The notes under the pieces were generated by a model that saw nothing but the letters and a program-made list of their open reading frames with translations, ran no database searches and was not told the origin of the DNA. 64,000 nucleotides of DNA, from NCBI RefSeq assembly GCF_001545075.1, contig NZ_FCOB02000004.1, positions 1 through 64,000 on the forward strand, read 5' to 3'. Each line of letters starts with the position of its first letter. Positions within the stretch are counted from its first letter, which is position 1. The position numbers and the translations under genes were made by a program. The stretch comes from Caballeronia ptereochthonis. GTDB lineage: Bacteria; Pseudomonadota; Gammaproteobacteria; Burkholderiales; Burkholderiaceae. Positions 8,786 to 17,705 of this stretch are shown one piece after another.

Positions 8786-9790
8786 ATGTCCAGCGATACC
8801 AGGACGCCGCGACTCAGCCGGCGCACCGTGCTGAAACTCGGCGCGGCCAGCGTGCTCGGCAGTCAGTTGATGCTCACCGCAGCGGGACCGGCACGTGCGG
8901 GGTCGGGCGACAAGCTGACCATCGGCGCGATCATCTACGCACGCGATTCGCAGTTCTGGCAACAGATCGAGCGCGGCATGCGCGATGCCGCCAAGGCCAA
9001 CAACGCGGAACTGCTCGTCGGCATGAACCGCCGCCAGTTGCCGGTGGAAAGCCAGCTCGTCGACGACTACATGACGCGCAATGTCGATGCGCTCATCATC
9101 CCGCCGCTGGACAAGCAAGGCACCGTGGCCGCCGCAAGGCGCGCGAAGGCCAAGGGCATCATGGTCGTCGAGTACGACACGCAACTCGCGGACAAGTCAA
9201 TCGCGAGCCATTCCATCGGCGTGGACAGCTTCGAACTCGCGTCGACGGTCGGCAAGGAGATGCATGAGTACATCGAAAAGCAACTCAAGGGCACGGCCTC
9301 CATCGGCCTGATCTCGCTGCCGCCGATGAACGCCAACAGCGCCCCGCGCCGCGACGGCATGATGAAGGCGCTCTCCGACGTGAAGCTCAAGCTGATCGCC
9401 GAAGTGTCCGGCAGCACGCCGGAGCAAGGCGCGAACGGGCTGGAAAACATTCTTCAGCGCGATCCGCATACGCAGATCGTGTGGGCGTCTAACGCCGGCA
9501 CCGTGGCGGGCGCGGCGGTGGCTGCATCGCGTTCGAAGGCGGAGGCGCGGCTGTATGGCATCGACATGAGTCAGGAACTCGCCAACATGCTGCTCGACCC
9601 GAAAAGCAATCTCGCCGCGGTCGCGGATCAGCAGCCGTATCGCCTGGGTTATCTCGCGGTGGAAACGGCGGTGAAGGCCAGACGCGGCTCGAACGAACAA
9701 CGCTATGTGATAGTGCCGCCCAAGCTCTATACGAAGGAAAACCCGCAGGACGTGAAGCAGTATCTCGAACTCGTGAAATCGCTGTCGTAA
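8786..9790 (+). CDS. Sugar ABC transporter periplasmic substrate-binding protein
   Basis: A 334-aa ribose/xylose-type (Peripla_BP_4) binding protein. The N-terminus has twin arginines (SRRTVLKLGAAS) followed by a hydrophobic core and an ARA cleavage site near residue 38, suggesting Tat export. The mature part opens with LTIGAIIYARDSQFWQQIE and ends with a C-terminal lobe (GIDMSQELANMLL). The RBS AGGAGA lies 5 nt before the ATG. Its ATPase and permease partners are encoded 6 kb away on the other strand under the same operator family. Two CoA-transferase genes follow at 16 nt. Confidence 0.92.
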   Translation: MSSDTRTPRLSRRTVLKLGAASVLGSQLMLTAAGPARAGSGDKLTIGAIIYARDSQFWQQIERGMRDAAKANNAELLVGMNRRQLPVESQLVDDYMTRNVDALIIPPLDKQGTVAAARRAKAKGIMVVEYDTQLADKSIASHSIGVDSFELASTVGKEMHEYIEKQLKGTASIGLISLPPMNANSAPRRDGMMKALSDVKLKLIAEVSGSTPEQGANGLENILQRDPHTQIVWASNAGTVAGAAVAASRSKAEARLYGIDMSQELANMLLDPKSNLAAVADQQPYRLGYLAVETAVKARRGSNEQRYVIVPPKLYTKENPQDVKQYLELVKSLS

Positions 9791-9806
9791 CCTTTCTTCC
9801 ATCGAA

Positions 9807-10709
9807 ATGAACGCACCGGCAAGCAAGCTCAAAACACTCGACGAAGCCGTCGCGCTCGTGCGCGACGGCGCGCGGCTCGCGCTCGGCGGATTCGCCGTCT
9901 ATCAGAAGCCGATGGCCTTCGTGCGCGCGCTCGCCCGCGCGCGGCGCAAAGACCTGACCATCGTCGGCACGGCCAATAGCTACGACATCGATCTGCTCGC
10001 GGGCGCGGGCTGCCTGAAGACGGTCGAGACGTCGTATGTCGGGCTCGAGAAATTCGGCCTCGCGCGCAACTTCCGGCGGCAAGCGGAAAGCGGCGCGCTC
10101 AAGGTGGTCGATTACCCGGAAATGGGAAGCTGGGACCGCTTCCGCGCGAGTCAGGAAGGACTCGCGTTCTGGCCCGTCAGTTTTCTCGGCGGCAATGACG
10201 TGCTGACGCATAACCCCGCTATCAAGTCGTTCGCGTGCCCCATCACCGGCCGGCCGATGCAGGCGCTGCCCGCCGCCGAACCGGATGTCGTCGTGATCCA
10301 CGCCGTCGCCGCCGATGAACAAGGCAACGTGATCTTCCCCGCGCATCGGCTGCTGCCCCAGAACGGTGACGTGCTGCTCGCGCGCTCGTGCGAGACCGTC
10401 ATCGTCACGGTGGAGAAGATCGTGTCGAAGGCGTTCATCCGCAAGCATGCGCGGTTGAACGAGGTGCCGTCGTACCGCACGACGGCCGTGGTCGAGGTGC
10501 CGTGGGGCGCCCATCCCACACCGGTGCTGTCACGCTATCTCGCCGATGAACAGCACATGAGCGAATACGTCGAGGCATCGACAACACCCGAAGCGTTCGA
10601 TGCCTACCTGCAACGCTACGTCTTCGAGCCGCGCGATCAGCACGATTATCTGGAGCGCGTCGGCGCGGCCCGCCTTGCGCATCTCTTCGATCTCGAGTCC
10701 CTGCTATGA
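9807..10709 (+). CDS. CoA-transferase subunit A (GctA/IpdA-like), second pair
   Basis: Alpha subunit (300 aa). It has the GARLALGGFAVYQKP nucleotide loop, GLEKFGLARNFRRQAESG near residue 85, and VPWGAHPTPVLSRYLAD near the end. Unlike the copy at 6.5 kb, it keeps a glutamate in GLEKFGL. The gene follows the sugar-binding protein by 16 nt and overlaps its B subunit by 4 nt (ATGA). Co-transcription with a transport protein ties this enzyme directly to the imported substrate. Confidence 0.9.
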   Translation: MNAPASKLKTLDEAVALVRDGARLALGGFAVYQKPMAFVRALARARRKDLTIVGTANSYDIDLLAGAGCLKTVETSYVGLEKFGLARNFRRQAESGALKVVDYPEMGSWDRFRASQEGLAFWPVSFLGGNDVLTHNPAIKSFACPITGRPMQALPAAEPDVVVIHAVAADEQGNVIFPAHRLLPQNGDVLLARSCETVIVTVEKIVSKAFIRKHARLNEVPSYRTTAVVEVPWGAHPTPVLSRYLADEQHMSEYVEASTTPEAFDAYLQRYVFEPRDQHDYLERVGAARLAHLFDLESLL

Positions 10710-11524
10710 ACCCGCCCGCCACCCTTCACGAGACGCTCGCCGTCGTTCTGGCCCGCACCTTCGTCGATGGCGAAGTGGGCTTCACCGGCTTGCTGACCGG
10801 CGCCGCCGCGGCCGCGTACGGCACGTCGATTCCGCTCGCCGCGATGGAACTCGCGCGCCGCACGCACGCGCCGAATCTCACCATTCTGCTCGCGGGCTGC
10901 TATCACAATCCCGTGCTCGACGATCTCGAGCGCCTGCCCGATTCCGAACACGACGCCCTGCTGCGCGATCTGCCCTGCGAAGCGCAGATGACCAACTATC
11001 CCGGTCCGTGGGTGCTGAAACGCGGCGACGTGCGCTTCGGCTTCAGCAGCGCGGTGCAGGTGGATCGCGTGGGGAATATCAACAGCGTGTGCATCGGCGA
11101 TCATGACAAGCCGAAGGTGCGCCTCGTCGGCCCGATCCTGCAGCCCGAGCACATGACGCTCTTCGGCCGCGAATATGTGATGATGCCGCACCACGACCGG
11201 CGCAATTTCGTCGAGAACGTGGACTACGTGTCGGGCGTGGGTTATCCCGGTGGGCTGGCGGGACGGCGCGAACTCGGCCTGATGTCGAGCGGTCCGTGCA
11301 TGGTCGTCACGCCGAAATGCATCTTCGATTTCGATCGCCAGGCGGGACGCATGAAGGTCGCGTCGATTCACGCGGGCGTGAGCGAGGACGCGTTGCGCAA
11401 AGCGACCGGCTTCGATCTCGGCGATCTGGGCGGGGTGCCGCGCACGCAGGCGCCGAGCGACGAAGAGCTGAGCATCCTGCGTAGCCAAGTGGACCCCCGC
11501 AATATTCTTGGTTTGCGCGAATGA
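10706..11524 (+). CDS. CoA-transferase subunit B (GctB/IpdB-like), catalytic Glu absent, second pair
   Basis: Beta subunit (272 aa) coupled by an ATGA overlap to its A subunit. In the position of Glu55 of the 14.2-kb paralogue (KLVFESG) this protein has Ala63 (TILLAGCYHNP), so the canonical transferase glutamate is missing. The rest is well kept: FSSAVQVDRVGNIN, GDHDKPKVRLVG and GLMSSGPCMVVTPK. It may work as an IpdB-like hydrolase partner. It is the last gene of this plus-strand unit and faces the HAD gene across a shared hairpin. Confidence 0.88.
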   Translation: MNPPATLHETLAVVLARTFVDGEVGFTGLLTGAAAAAYGTSIPLAAMELARRTHAPNLTILLAGCYHNPVLDDLERLPDSEHDALLRDLPCEAQMTNYPGPWVLKRGDVRFGFSSAVQVDRVGNINSVCIGDHDKPKVRLVGPILQPEHMTLFGREYVMMPHHDRRNFVENVDYVSGVGYPGGLAGRRELGLMSSGPCMVVTPKCIFDFDRQAGRMKVASIHAGVSEDALRKATGFDLGDLGGVPRTQAPSDEELSILRSQVDPRNILGLRE

Positions 11525-11536
11525 TGCGCCTTCGAC

Positions 11537-11569
11537 GCGATGCCGCCGTCAGTTGCGCGGCGGCATCGC
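11537..11569. terminator. Bidirectional hairpin between convergent operons
   Basis: GCGATGCCGCCG and CGGCGGCATCGC form a perfect 12-bp stem with a 9-nt loop between the convergent CoA-transferase and HAD genes. The stem includes the last codons and stop of the HAD gene. There is no strong T-tract on either side, so termination efficiency is uncertain, but position and symmetry fit a shared terminator. Confidence 0.6.
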
Positions 11570-12235
11570 GCTCAGTGTTTCGATGACGTCGGGAAGTTCG
11601 GCAAAGCTTTTGAGCACCGCATCCGATCCATGCGCAAGGCTCGCGTGAGGATCGCCGTAACCGTAGCTCGCCCACGCGAAATACGCGCCGATGTTGCGCG
11701 CAAAGCCGCGATCCGCCGCCGTATCGCCGACCATGACCGTATCGGTCGGCGCGATGCCCGAAAACACGGGCGCAATCAGCCGCGTGTAAGACGCGGGATC
11801 GGGCTTCTTGGGCACGCCTTGCGGATCGCACACAGCGAGATCGATGAACGGCGCAAGCCCGTAATGCGCCAGCGCCATGTCCACCGACGCAGGCGCCTTG
11901 TTGCTCGCGATCACGAGCGTCCTGCCGCTCGCCTTCAGCCGCTCCAACGCTTTCCGCACACCGGGAAACAGATGGCTGTGCGCCAGCCCATGTTCCCGAT
12001 ACAGCGCGCGATATGTCGCCGCCCATTGCTCGTTATCGCGCTCGTACGGCGTGTTCGCGTTGAGGATGGCCATCGCTTCGGCCATCACCACGCCCGTTTC
12101 GATGACTGCCTCGCGCCGCTCCACACCTGGGCGCGGCACGCCGTAATGATCGAAGGTCGCATCGATGCAGAACGCGATGGCATCGTGCGTGCCGCATAGC
12201 GTGCCGTCGAAATCGAGGATGCAGAGGCGGATCAT
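11549..12235 (-). CDS. HAD-family phosphatase (phosphoglycolate phosphatase-like)
   Basis: A 228-aa HAD superfamily hydrolase. Motif I is LDFDGTL with the nucleophile and acid aspartates at residues 8 and 10. An alpha-helical cap follows, motif II is VIASN, and motif III/IV is KPDPASYTRLI ... VGDTAADRGFA. It overlaps the upstream lacI 2 stop by 4 nt, so it is made with the regulator. In a pathway with a DhaK-type kinase it could dephosphorylate a sugar-phosphate side product. The substrate is not inferable. Confidence 0.88.
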   Translation of the reverse strand: MIRLCILDFDGTLCGTHDAIAFCIDATFDHYGVPRPGVERREAVIETGVVMAEAMAILNANTPYERDNEQWAATYRALYREHGLAHSHLFPGVRKALERLKASGRTLVIASNKAPASVDMALAHYGLAPFIDLAVCDPQGVPKKPDPASYTRLIAPVFSGIAPTDTVMVGDTAADRGFARNIGAYFAWASYGYGDPHASLAHGSDAVLKSFAELPDVIETLSAMPPRN

Positions 12236-13293
12236 TTGAGTTTTTTCTTGACGGGAACCGGCCCCGTCGAACCACGCACGACGAGTTTCATCGGAAAGAG
12301 TACTTGTTTGGCTTTCTTGCGCTTCTTGCGGATGCGGTCCATCAGCAGCGTGGCGGCCGCCGTGCCCATGTCGCGCCGCTGCAAGGCGATGGTCGTTAAA
12401 TTGATCGGCGCATATGAAGCCAGTTCGATATCGTCCAAACCGATCAGCGAAAGATCGCCGGGAATGGACACGCCCGCTTCCGATGCCGCGTTCATCACGC
12501 CGATGGCGCTCATGTCGTTGGCCGCGAGAATGGCGGTGGGACGCTTGTCCATCGACAAGAATTCGCGGCCCGCGCGATAGCCGCCATCGACTTGATAATT
12601 GCCCTGGATGACGAGCGTGGGATCGTCGTCGAGCTTCAGGCGTTCGACCGCGAGGCGATACGCTTCGAGACGTTCATCCGCCGTGGTGGATTCCGTCGGC
12701 CCGCGAATGAAGCCGATACGCTTGTGGCCGAAGCTCACCAGATGTTCGATGGCCGCCGTAATGCCTTCGTGATTGTCCGCGCCCACGTAATCATCCACGT
12801 GCTGACGCGAACGCCGCTGCAACAGCACGAACGGCGTGCCCGAGTTGAGCAGTTCGCGCACCAGTGGCGGGTCGCAGTATTGCGACAGCAGCACGAGCCC
12901 GTCCACGCGGCGATCCAGCAGCACGCGCATATGCGCGATCTGCTTGTCGAGCAATCCGTCGGTATTGCAGACGAGCAGGCTGCACGATTCACGATCCGCC
13001 AGGTCTTCCACGCCGCGCAGAAAATCCGGCGACGATGGATTGGACACGTCCGCGAGCAGCACGCCCAGCGTGAAGGTGCGCTGCATTCTCAGCGAACGCG
13101 CCACGAACGATACGCGATAACCCAGCCGATCCGCCGCTTCCTGCACCTTCTTGCGCGTGGACTCCTTGACGTTGTCCTTGCCCGACAACGCATTGGACAC
13201 GGTGGAAAGTGCGACGCCCGCCTCTCGTGCGACGTCGTGAATGGAGACTTTCGCTTTGACTGTTGCGGCTTTTTTGACCATTGCATCTTCCAT
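12232..13293 (-). CDS. LacI-family transcriptional regulator 2
   Basis: A 353-aa repressor. The HTH (SIHDVAREAGVALSTVSNAL) spans residues 17-36, the hinge reaches about residue 70, and a sugar-binding-like domain follows (LGVLLADVSNPSSPDFLRGVE). A basic C-terminal tail (VPVKKKLK) is unusual. An alternative ATG 12 nt downstream (MVKKAAT) has a better-placed GGAAG. It is transcribed with the HAD gene, and an AAACGTTT site lies 85 bp upstream. Two LacI proteins and one operator type suggest a shared or competing regulon. Confidence 0.93.
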   Translation of the reverse strand: MEDAMVKKAATVKAKVSIHDVAREAGVALSTVSNALSGKDNVKESTRKKVQEAADRLGYRVSFVARSLRMQRTFTLGVLLADVSNPSSPDFLRGVEDLADRESCSLLVCNTDGLLDKQIAHMRVLLDRRVDGLVLLSQYCDPPLVRELLNSGTPFVLLQRRSRQHVDDYVGADNHEGITAAIEHLVSFGHKRIGFIRGPTESTTADERLEAYRLAVERLKLDDDPTLVIQGNYQVDGGYRAGREFLSMDKRPTAILAANDMSAIGVMNAASEAGVSIPGDLSLIGLDDIELASYAPINLTTIALQRRDMGTAAATLLMDRIRKKRKKAKQVLFPMKLVVRGSTGPVPVKKKLK

Positions 13294-13377
13294 GGTGGCC
13301 GACCGGTCCGCCGCTTCTGCGCCGATGGAAACCGGTTCCTCGTGTCCGGCATTATTGCATTTTTAATCGCGTGGAAA

Positions 13378-13385
13378 AAACGTTT
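13378..13385. promoter_or_regulatory. AAACGTTT operator upstream of lacI 2
   Basis: The core lies within GAAAAAACGTTTTC, in the 119-nt to 127-nt gap between the shortened CoA-transferase A gene and lacI 2. It could control lacI 2 and HAD. The gap is AT-rich around the site (ATTTTTAATC) compared with the flanking genes, as expected of a promoter. Confidence 0.6.
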
Positions 13386-13412
13386 TCATTGCAGTGCGTC
13401 AACGGCTTGCGC

Positions 13413-14150
13413 TTACAGCTTCGTTGCGAACCGGCGCGTGAGGGAAAACAGTCTGCGTGCGCCGATTCCTCGCAGGTAGGCATCGTGGTCCGATGCGGTT
13501 TCGTCGCACCATTGGGCATCCCGCGCATATCGCTTGTCGCACGATGCGGGATGCGCGCCATAAGGCGCTTCCGTCACGCACGCCACTTCATCCGCACGCA
13601 GCAGCATGCGGCGCGCACACTGCGCGATGGTCTCCTCGCTCACGATCTGTTCCACAGATACGATCACCCGTTTCGCCGCACGCGCAAGCGTCGCATCGAA
13701 CGCGGGTTGCGCTTCGCAGTCCGCATCCATCACGACATTGCCGAAGCGATCGGCCATGTGCGCGTGAATGATCGCAACATCGGGCCGCAACGCGGACGCA
13801 ACCAGCACCGTGCCGCCAGTGAACGGATCGTCGACGGCTTCGGTCGTGTGGTCGCGGACCAAGTCGGCGGAGGATGCGAGCGGCATGAACGCGAGGCCCA
13901 TCGACGCCGCCTGAAGGCGGGCTTGCAGCAAACGCTTATCGCCATCGACATATGAAGCGGCGAGCAAGTCGAGATTCATCGCACGATCAAGATGCACGAT
14001 GCGCAAGTCCCGCTTTTGCTGACGCGCGAGCTCGCGCACCAGCGCCATCGGCACTCGCCGGTTCGCGCGTCCGCCGATGGCGAGCGTTGCACCGTCATCG
14101 ATCATGGCGACCGCGTCCTTCAGCGTGCGCAGCTTGTTTTGTCGTTCCAT
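13413..14150 (-). CDS. Shortened CoA-transferase subunit A paralogue
   Basis: A 245-aa relative of the roughly 300-aa A subunits. The N-terminal GATLAIGGRANRRVP loop, the central ALRPDVAIIHAHMADRFGNV and the C-terminal EAPYGAHPASCDKRYARD are present. About 40 residues are missing between LDLLAA and AASMGLAFMPL. That is exactly the segment that in the paralogues contains the GLxKFGLARNFRR motif and its Glu. The frame is intact, so this is an in-frame deletion. The ATG used has GTGAGG upstream; a GTG 12 nt earlier overlaps the B-subunit stop. It has no B partner of its own and may be inactive or regulatory. Confidence 0.8.
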   Translation of the reverse strand: MERQNKLRTLKDAVAMIDDGATLAIGGRANRRVPMALVRELARQQKRDLRIVHLDRAMNLDLLAASYVDGDKRLLQARLQAASMGLAFMPLASSADLVRDHTTEAVDDPFTGGTVLVASALRPDVAIIHAHMADRFGNVVMDADCEAQPAFDATLARAAKRVIVSVEQIVSEETIAQCARRMLLRADEVACVTEAPYGAHPASCDKRYARDAQWCDETASDHDAYLRGIGARRLFSLTRRFATKL

Positions 14151-14158
14151 GTTGTGCC

Positions 14159-14935
14159 TCACGCGCCGAGATAAACGCCGTCCGGATCGATGACGTGCCG
14201 CAGCAGGCGCAGTTGTTCATCGGTCGGCGCGGTGAACGTTTCAAGCGTATCCGGCACGCCCAGTTCGAAGCCGCAGCGCGACTGCACATCGTCCGCGCTC
14301 ACGCCGGGATACAACGCATCGATACGCATGCGCAAACTCGAAGGATCGAAGCCGAGCACGGCCAGATCGGTGATGACGCGTACCGGTCCTGCACCCGGCA
14401 AGCCTGCTGCCTCACGCGCGCCGGGGCCATCGAGATAACCGGGCGTCGTCGTGTATTGCAGCTTCTGCACGAAGCGACGCTTGTCCAGTCGCGCGATCAC
14501 GACGAATCGTCCCGCCATGCTCGCGATATCGTTCGCGCCGCCGCTGCCGGGCAGGCGCACTTTCGGCTTGCGGTAATCGCCGATGACGGTTGAATTGAGA
14601 TTGCCGTACGCATCGATTTCCGCCGTGCCGAGGAAGCCGAGATCGATGACGCCGCCTTGCAGCAGGCTCAATGCGTACGACGTGCCCGCGATCATCGGCG
14701 CGCCGTGCACGAGGCGGTAGTCGCCGACGCCGCTCGCGAGTTCGCGCGGCTGCGGATCGACGATGCCGGATTCGAACACCAGCTTCACATCGGGCGCATG
14801 CGTGGCTTTCGCGAGATACGCGGCGACCATCGGCAGGCCGGTGCCGATGAACGCGACATCGCCATTGCGGATTTCGCGCGCGGCGGCGACCGCCATGTAT
14901 TCGTCCGGCTGGATGCCGGGTTTGATATCAGCCAT
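14159..14935 (-). CDS. CoA-transferase subunit B (GctB-like) with catalytic Glu
   Basis: Beta subunit of 258 aa. It is the only one of the three B subunits here with a glutamate at the canonical position (Glu55 in KLVFESGIVD), so it is the best candidate for a real acyl-CoA:acid CoA-transferase. Further landmarks are GTAEIDAYGNLN and GDYRKPKVRLPGSGGANDIA. The start at MADIKPG overlaps the A-subunit end by 8 nt. An upstream in-frame extension reads through the A gene and was rejected. Confidence 0.9.
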   Translation of the reverse strand: MADIKPGIQPDEYMAVAAAREIRNGDVAFIGTGLPMVAAYLAKATHAPDVKLVFESGIVDPQPRELASGVGDYRLVHGAPMIAGTSYALSLLQGGVIDLGFLGTAEIDAYGNLNSTVIGDYRKPKVRLPGSGGANDIASMAGRFVVIARLDKRRFVQKLQYTTTPGYLDGPGAREAAGLPGAGPVRVITDLAVLGFDPSSLRMRIDALYPGVSADDVQSRCGFELGVPDTLETFTAPTDEQLRLLRHVIDPDGVYLGA

Positions 14936-15857
14936 GAACGCCCTCCGCCGGAATGTAGCCCAGCGCGGGATCGACACGCAGCTTCATGAGCCGGGCGATA
15001 CCGATTTTGTCGAGATACGCCCAATGATCGGCGGGCGCGTGAATCCATTCGTCGAGAAACGCCTGCGTGGATTGCGGCGTGCGGGAGGCATCGTAATAGT
15101 CCTCAAGATGCGCGTGATCGTGCTGGTAGTAACCGAAGTTGCCGAGCGGATGCGCGCCGAACGGCGCATGCACGACGGCATCGACCAGCAGGCCGGGCAG
15201 CACGGTGAACTCGGGATGGCGGCGGATCACGCTCGTGTCCACGATCTCTTCCACCGATACGATCACATGCGAGGCCGCCCGCGCCTGCTCCACGATCACC
15301 GAGGTCGGGCCGTACAACTGCACGTTGCCCTGTTCGTCCGCCCGCGCCGCGTGGATGATCGCGACATCCGGTTTCAGCGGCGACACGGCGAGCACCCTGT
15401 CGCGCGCATCGAACGGCGATTCGATCAGGCGCGACTTCGCCTGCGCTTCTTCGAAGCCCGGCTTCGCGAGAATGTCGGTGCCGGACATGGCGCGCATCGG
15501 CATGAATGGGAGGCCCATCGCCGCTGCGCCCAGACGGTTCACCATGCCGAAATGGCTGTGATCCTCGACTTCGATCGCGCCGCTTTCCACGCCTTCGGAA
15601 AAGCGGCGGCATCGGCCGAAGCCTTCGAACATGAAGTTCGAAAAGTATGAGCGATCCAGCGCATTCGCGGCCGCCAGAAACTCGGCGACCCAGCATTCGG
15701 CGACGCCCATCAGCGTGATATTGCGAATGCCGCGTTTAATGAGCGCGCGTAGCAGCGCCATCGGCTGATGCGAGTGCGCGAAGCCGCCCGCGGTGATCGA
15801 CATGCCGTCGCGAATGGCATCGAGCGCGGCGTTCATCGGAACGAGTTTGCTGCTCAT
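14928..15857 (-). CDS. CoA-transferase subunit A (GctA-like), third pair
   Basis: Alpha subunit of 309 aa, starting MSSKLVPMNAALDAIRDG. It has GMSITAGGFAHSHQP (nucleotide loop), FMFEGFGRCRRFSEGVESG near residue 80, and HAPFGAHPLGNFGYYQHD. The frame stays open far upstream, but this ATG overlaps the ABC ATPase stop by 4 nt (ATGA) and family similarity begins exactly here. It is coupled to a B subunit that retains the catalytic Glu. It lies in the same transcription unit as the sugar ABC ATPase and permease. Confidence 0.9.
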   Translation of the reverse strand: MSSKLVPMNAALDAIRDGMSITAGGFAHSHQPMALLRALIKRGIRNITLMGVAECWVAEFLAAANALDRSYFSNFMFEGFGRCRRFSEGVESGAIEVEDHSHFGMVNRLGAAAMGLPFMPMRAMSGTDILAKPGFEEAQAKSRLIESPFDARDRVLAVSPLKPDVAIIHAARADEQGNVQLYGPTSVIVEQARAASHVIVSVEEIVDTSVIRRHPEFTVLPGLLVDAVVHAPFGAHPLGNFGYYQHDHAHLEDYYDASRTPQSTQAFLDEWIHAPADHWAYLDKIGIARLMKLRVDPALGYIPAEGVHG

Positions 15858-16666
15858 GCCGTCGTGCCCTCGGTTACGCGCGCATCTGCTTCGAACGGCG
15901 TCGGCACTTCGATCCATCGTTCCGTCGCGCCGGTGATCAGCGAAACGATGGCGTCCGCGCTCTTGAGCTTCGCCGTCGCCACGTCGCCGACTTTCTCGCC
16001 GCGCCGCATCACCACGACGCGATCGCTCATTTCCATCACCATCGGCATGCTGTGCGTGATGAGCACGACCGCCGTGCCTTCGCCGCGAATCTGCCGCACG
16101 CTGTCCATCGCGCGTCTGGTTTCCTGCACGCCGAGCGCGGCGGTGGGTTCGTCGAGCAGGATCATCGATCGTTCCCACAGACGCGCGCGGGCCAGCGCCA
16201 CGGCCTGGCGCTGGCCGCCGCTCAGACCCGCGACGTTCGCCGTCGTGCGCGGCACGTTGATCGACAAATCCTTCAGTACGTGCGCCGCGCGCCGATGCAT
16301 CTCGCGCTTGGCCAGCATCGTCAGCGGCCCGATCTTGCGCACGAGCTCGCGCCCGAGATAGATGTTCTCCGCGACCGTCAGATTGCTGCACAGCCCGAGA
16401 TCCTGATACACGGTTTCGATGCCCAGATCGCGCGCGATGTCCGTATTGTCGAGCGCGACGTTCTTGCCATCGAATTCGATCGAGCCGGACGTCGGACGCG
16501 TCGCGCCCGAGAGAATCTTCACGAGCGTGCTCTTGCCCGCGCCGTTGTCGCCGACCAGCGCGACGGTCTCGCCGCGCGAGAGATGGAAGTCCACGCCGCG
16601 CAAGGCTTCGACGGCGCCGTAGGATTTGCGGATATCGGTGGCCCGCAGCAGAAAGGAATGACTCAT
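15854..16666 (-). CDS. Sugar ABC transporter ATP-binding protein
   Basis: A 270-aa ATPase with a single nucleotide-binding domain, like FrcA, rather than the roughly 500-aa double domain of RbsA. Walker A is GDNGAGKST at residues 39-47, the signature is LSGGQRQAVALARA near residue 150, and Walker B is MILLDEPTAALG. The gene starts 6 nt after the permease gene ends and overlaps the CoA-transferase A gene. It energises the permease in the inner membrane, with the binding protein encoded at 8.8 kb. Confidence 0.95.
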   Translation of the reverse strand: MSHSFLLRATDIRKSYGAVEALRGVDFHLSRGETVALVGDNGAGKSTLVKILSGATRPTSGSIEFDGKNVALDNTDIARDLGIETVYQDLGLCSNLTVAENIYLGRELVRKIGPLTMLAKREMHRRAAHVLKDLSINVPRTTANVAGLSGGQRQAVALARARLWERSMILLDEPTAALGVQETRRAMDSVRQIRGEGTAVVLITHSMPMVMEMSDRVVVMRRGEKVGDVATAKLKSADAIVSLITGATERWIEVPTPFEADARVTEGTTA

Positions 16667-16672
16667 GCTCGC

Positions 16673-17683
16673 TTACTCCGGACGCCAGCCGGCGCGGCGC
16701 AACATGCTCCACCACACGGCCAGGATGATGACGAGACCTTGCGCGATCATGAACACGATGGGATCCACGCCCATCAGCACCATGCCGTTGCGCAGCGTCG
16801 CGACGAACAGCACGCCGAGCACCGTGCCCGCCATGCGCCCCGCGCCGCCCGCGAGCGTGGTGCCGCCGACGATCACCGCCGCGATCACATCGAGCTCGAG
16901 CAGATCGCCGACGGATGCGCTGCCGCTGTTCAGCCGCGCGGTGTACATGACACCGCCGAGCGCGGCGAGCGCCTGCACGATCACGAACACGTAGATACGC
17001 ATGCGACGCACCGGAATGCCGTAGCGCGTCGCCGTCACCGCATTGCCGCCGAGCGCGTACAGATGCCGCCCGAAGCGCGTGCTCGACAGCGCGAACCAGC
17101 CGTACGCGACGACGATCACCGTCAGCAGAATCGGCACCGGCATGCCGAACAGATGCCCGAACCAGAGCGAGGCCAGCGAATCCGGCAGCGGCCCGATGTT
17201 GGTGCTGTCGGACAGCAGAAACGCGAGGCCGCGCACCGCCGACAGCAAGCCGATGGTCGTGATGAACGAGGGAATCCCCCACAACACGCGCAGCCCGCCG
17301 ATGAACACGCCGATCAGCGCCGCCACGCCCATCACGCAGGCGAAGCTGAGCCACATCGGCATGCCGGCCTTGACGACGAACAGCGCGAACAGCGTGCCTG
17401 CAAGTCCGACGCTCGCGCCGACCGACAGATCGATCTCGCCCGCGATGATGACCATCGTCATGCCGACCGCGACGATGGCCGTCACCGACGTCTGCGTGAG
17501 AATCGACGAGAAGTTGTCGAGGCTCGCGAAGTGCGGCGCGATGGCGCTGAACAGCGCAATTAGAAAGACCAGCCCGACCCCGACACCGATTTCCGTGCGC
17601 CACGCGCCGATGGTTTCGCGCCAATGTCCCACTTCGGACGGCGAGTGGGAAGAATCGTGAACGACGGATTGTGTCGCGTTCAT
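16673..17683 (-). CDS. Sugar ABC transporter permease
   Basis: A 336-aa BPD_transp_2 (RbsC/FrcC-type) inner-membrane permease with about nine hydrophobic segments. The family signatures GEIDLSVGASVGLAG and TRYGIPVRRMRIYVF, and ELDVIAAVIVGGTTLAGGAG near the C-terminus, are clear. An AAGGAGG site lies 6 nt before the ATG. It is separated from the CaiB gene upstream by 78 nt containing a 7-bp hairpin, so transporter expression may be partly uncoupled from the dhaKL genes. Confidence 0.94.
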   Translation of the reverse strand: MNATQSVVHDSSHSPSEVGHWRETIGAWRTEIGVGVGLVFLIALFSAIAPHFASLDNFSSILTQTSVTAIVAVGMTMVIIAGEIDLSVGASVGLAGTLFALFVVKAGMPMWLSFACVMGVAALIGVFIGGLRVLWGIPSFITTIGLLSAVRGLAFLLSDSTNIGPLPDSLASLWFGHLFGMPVPILLTVIVVAYGWFALSSTRFGRHLYALGGNAVTATRYGIPVRRMRIYVFVIVQALAALGGVMYTARLNSGSASVGDLLELDVIAAVIVGGTTLAGGAGRMAGTVLGVLFVATLRNGMVLMGVDPIVFMIAQGLVIILAVWWSMLRRAGWRPE

Positions 17684-17705
17684 GTGCGCCTCCTTGTTGT
17701 GATGA

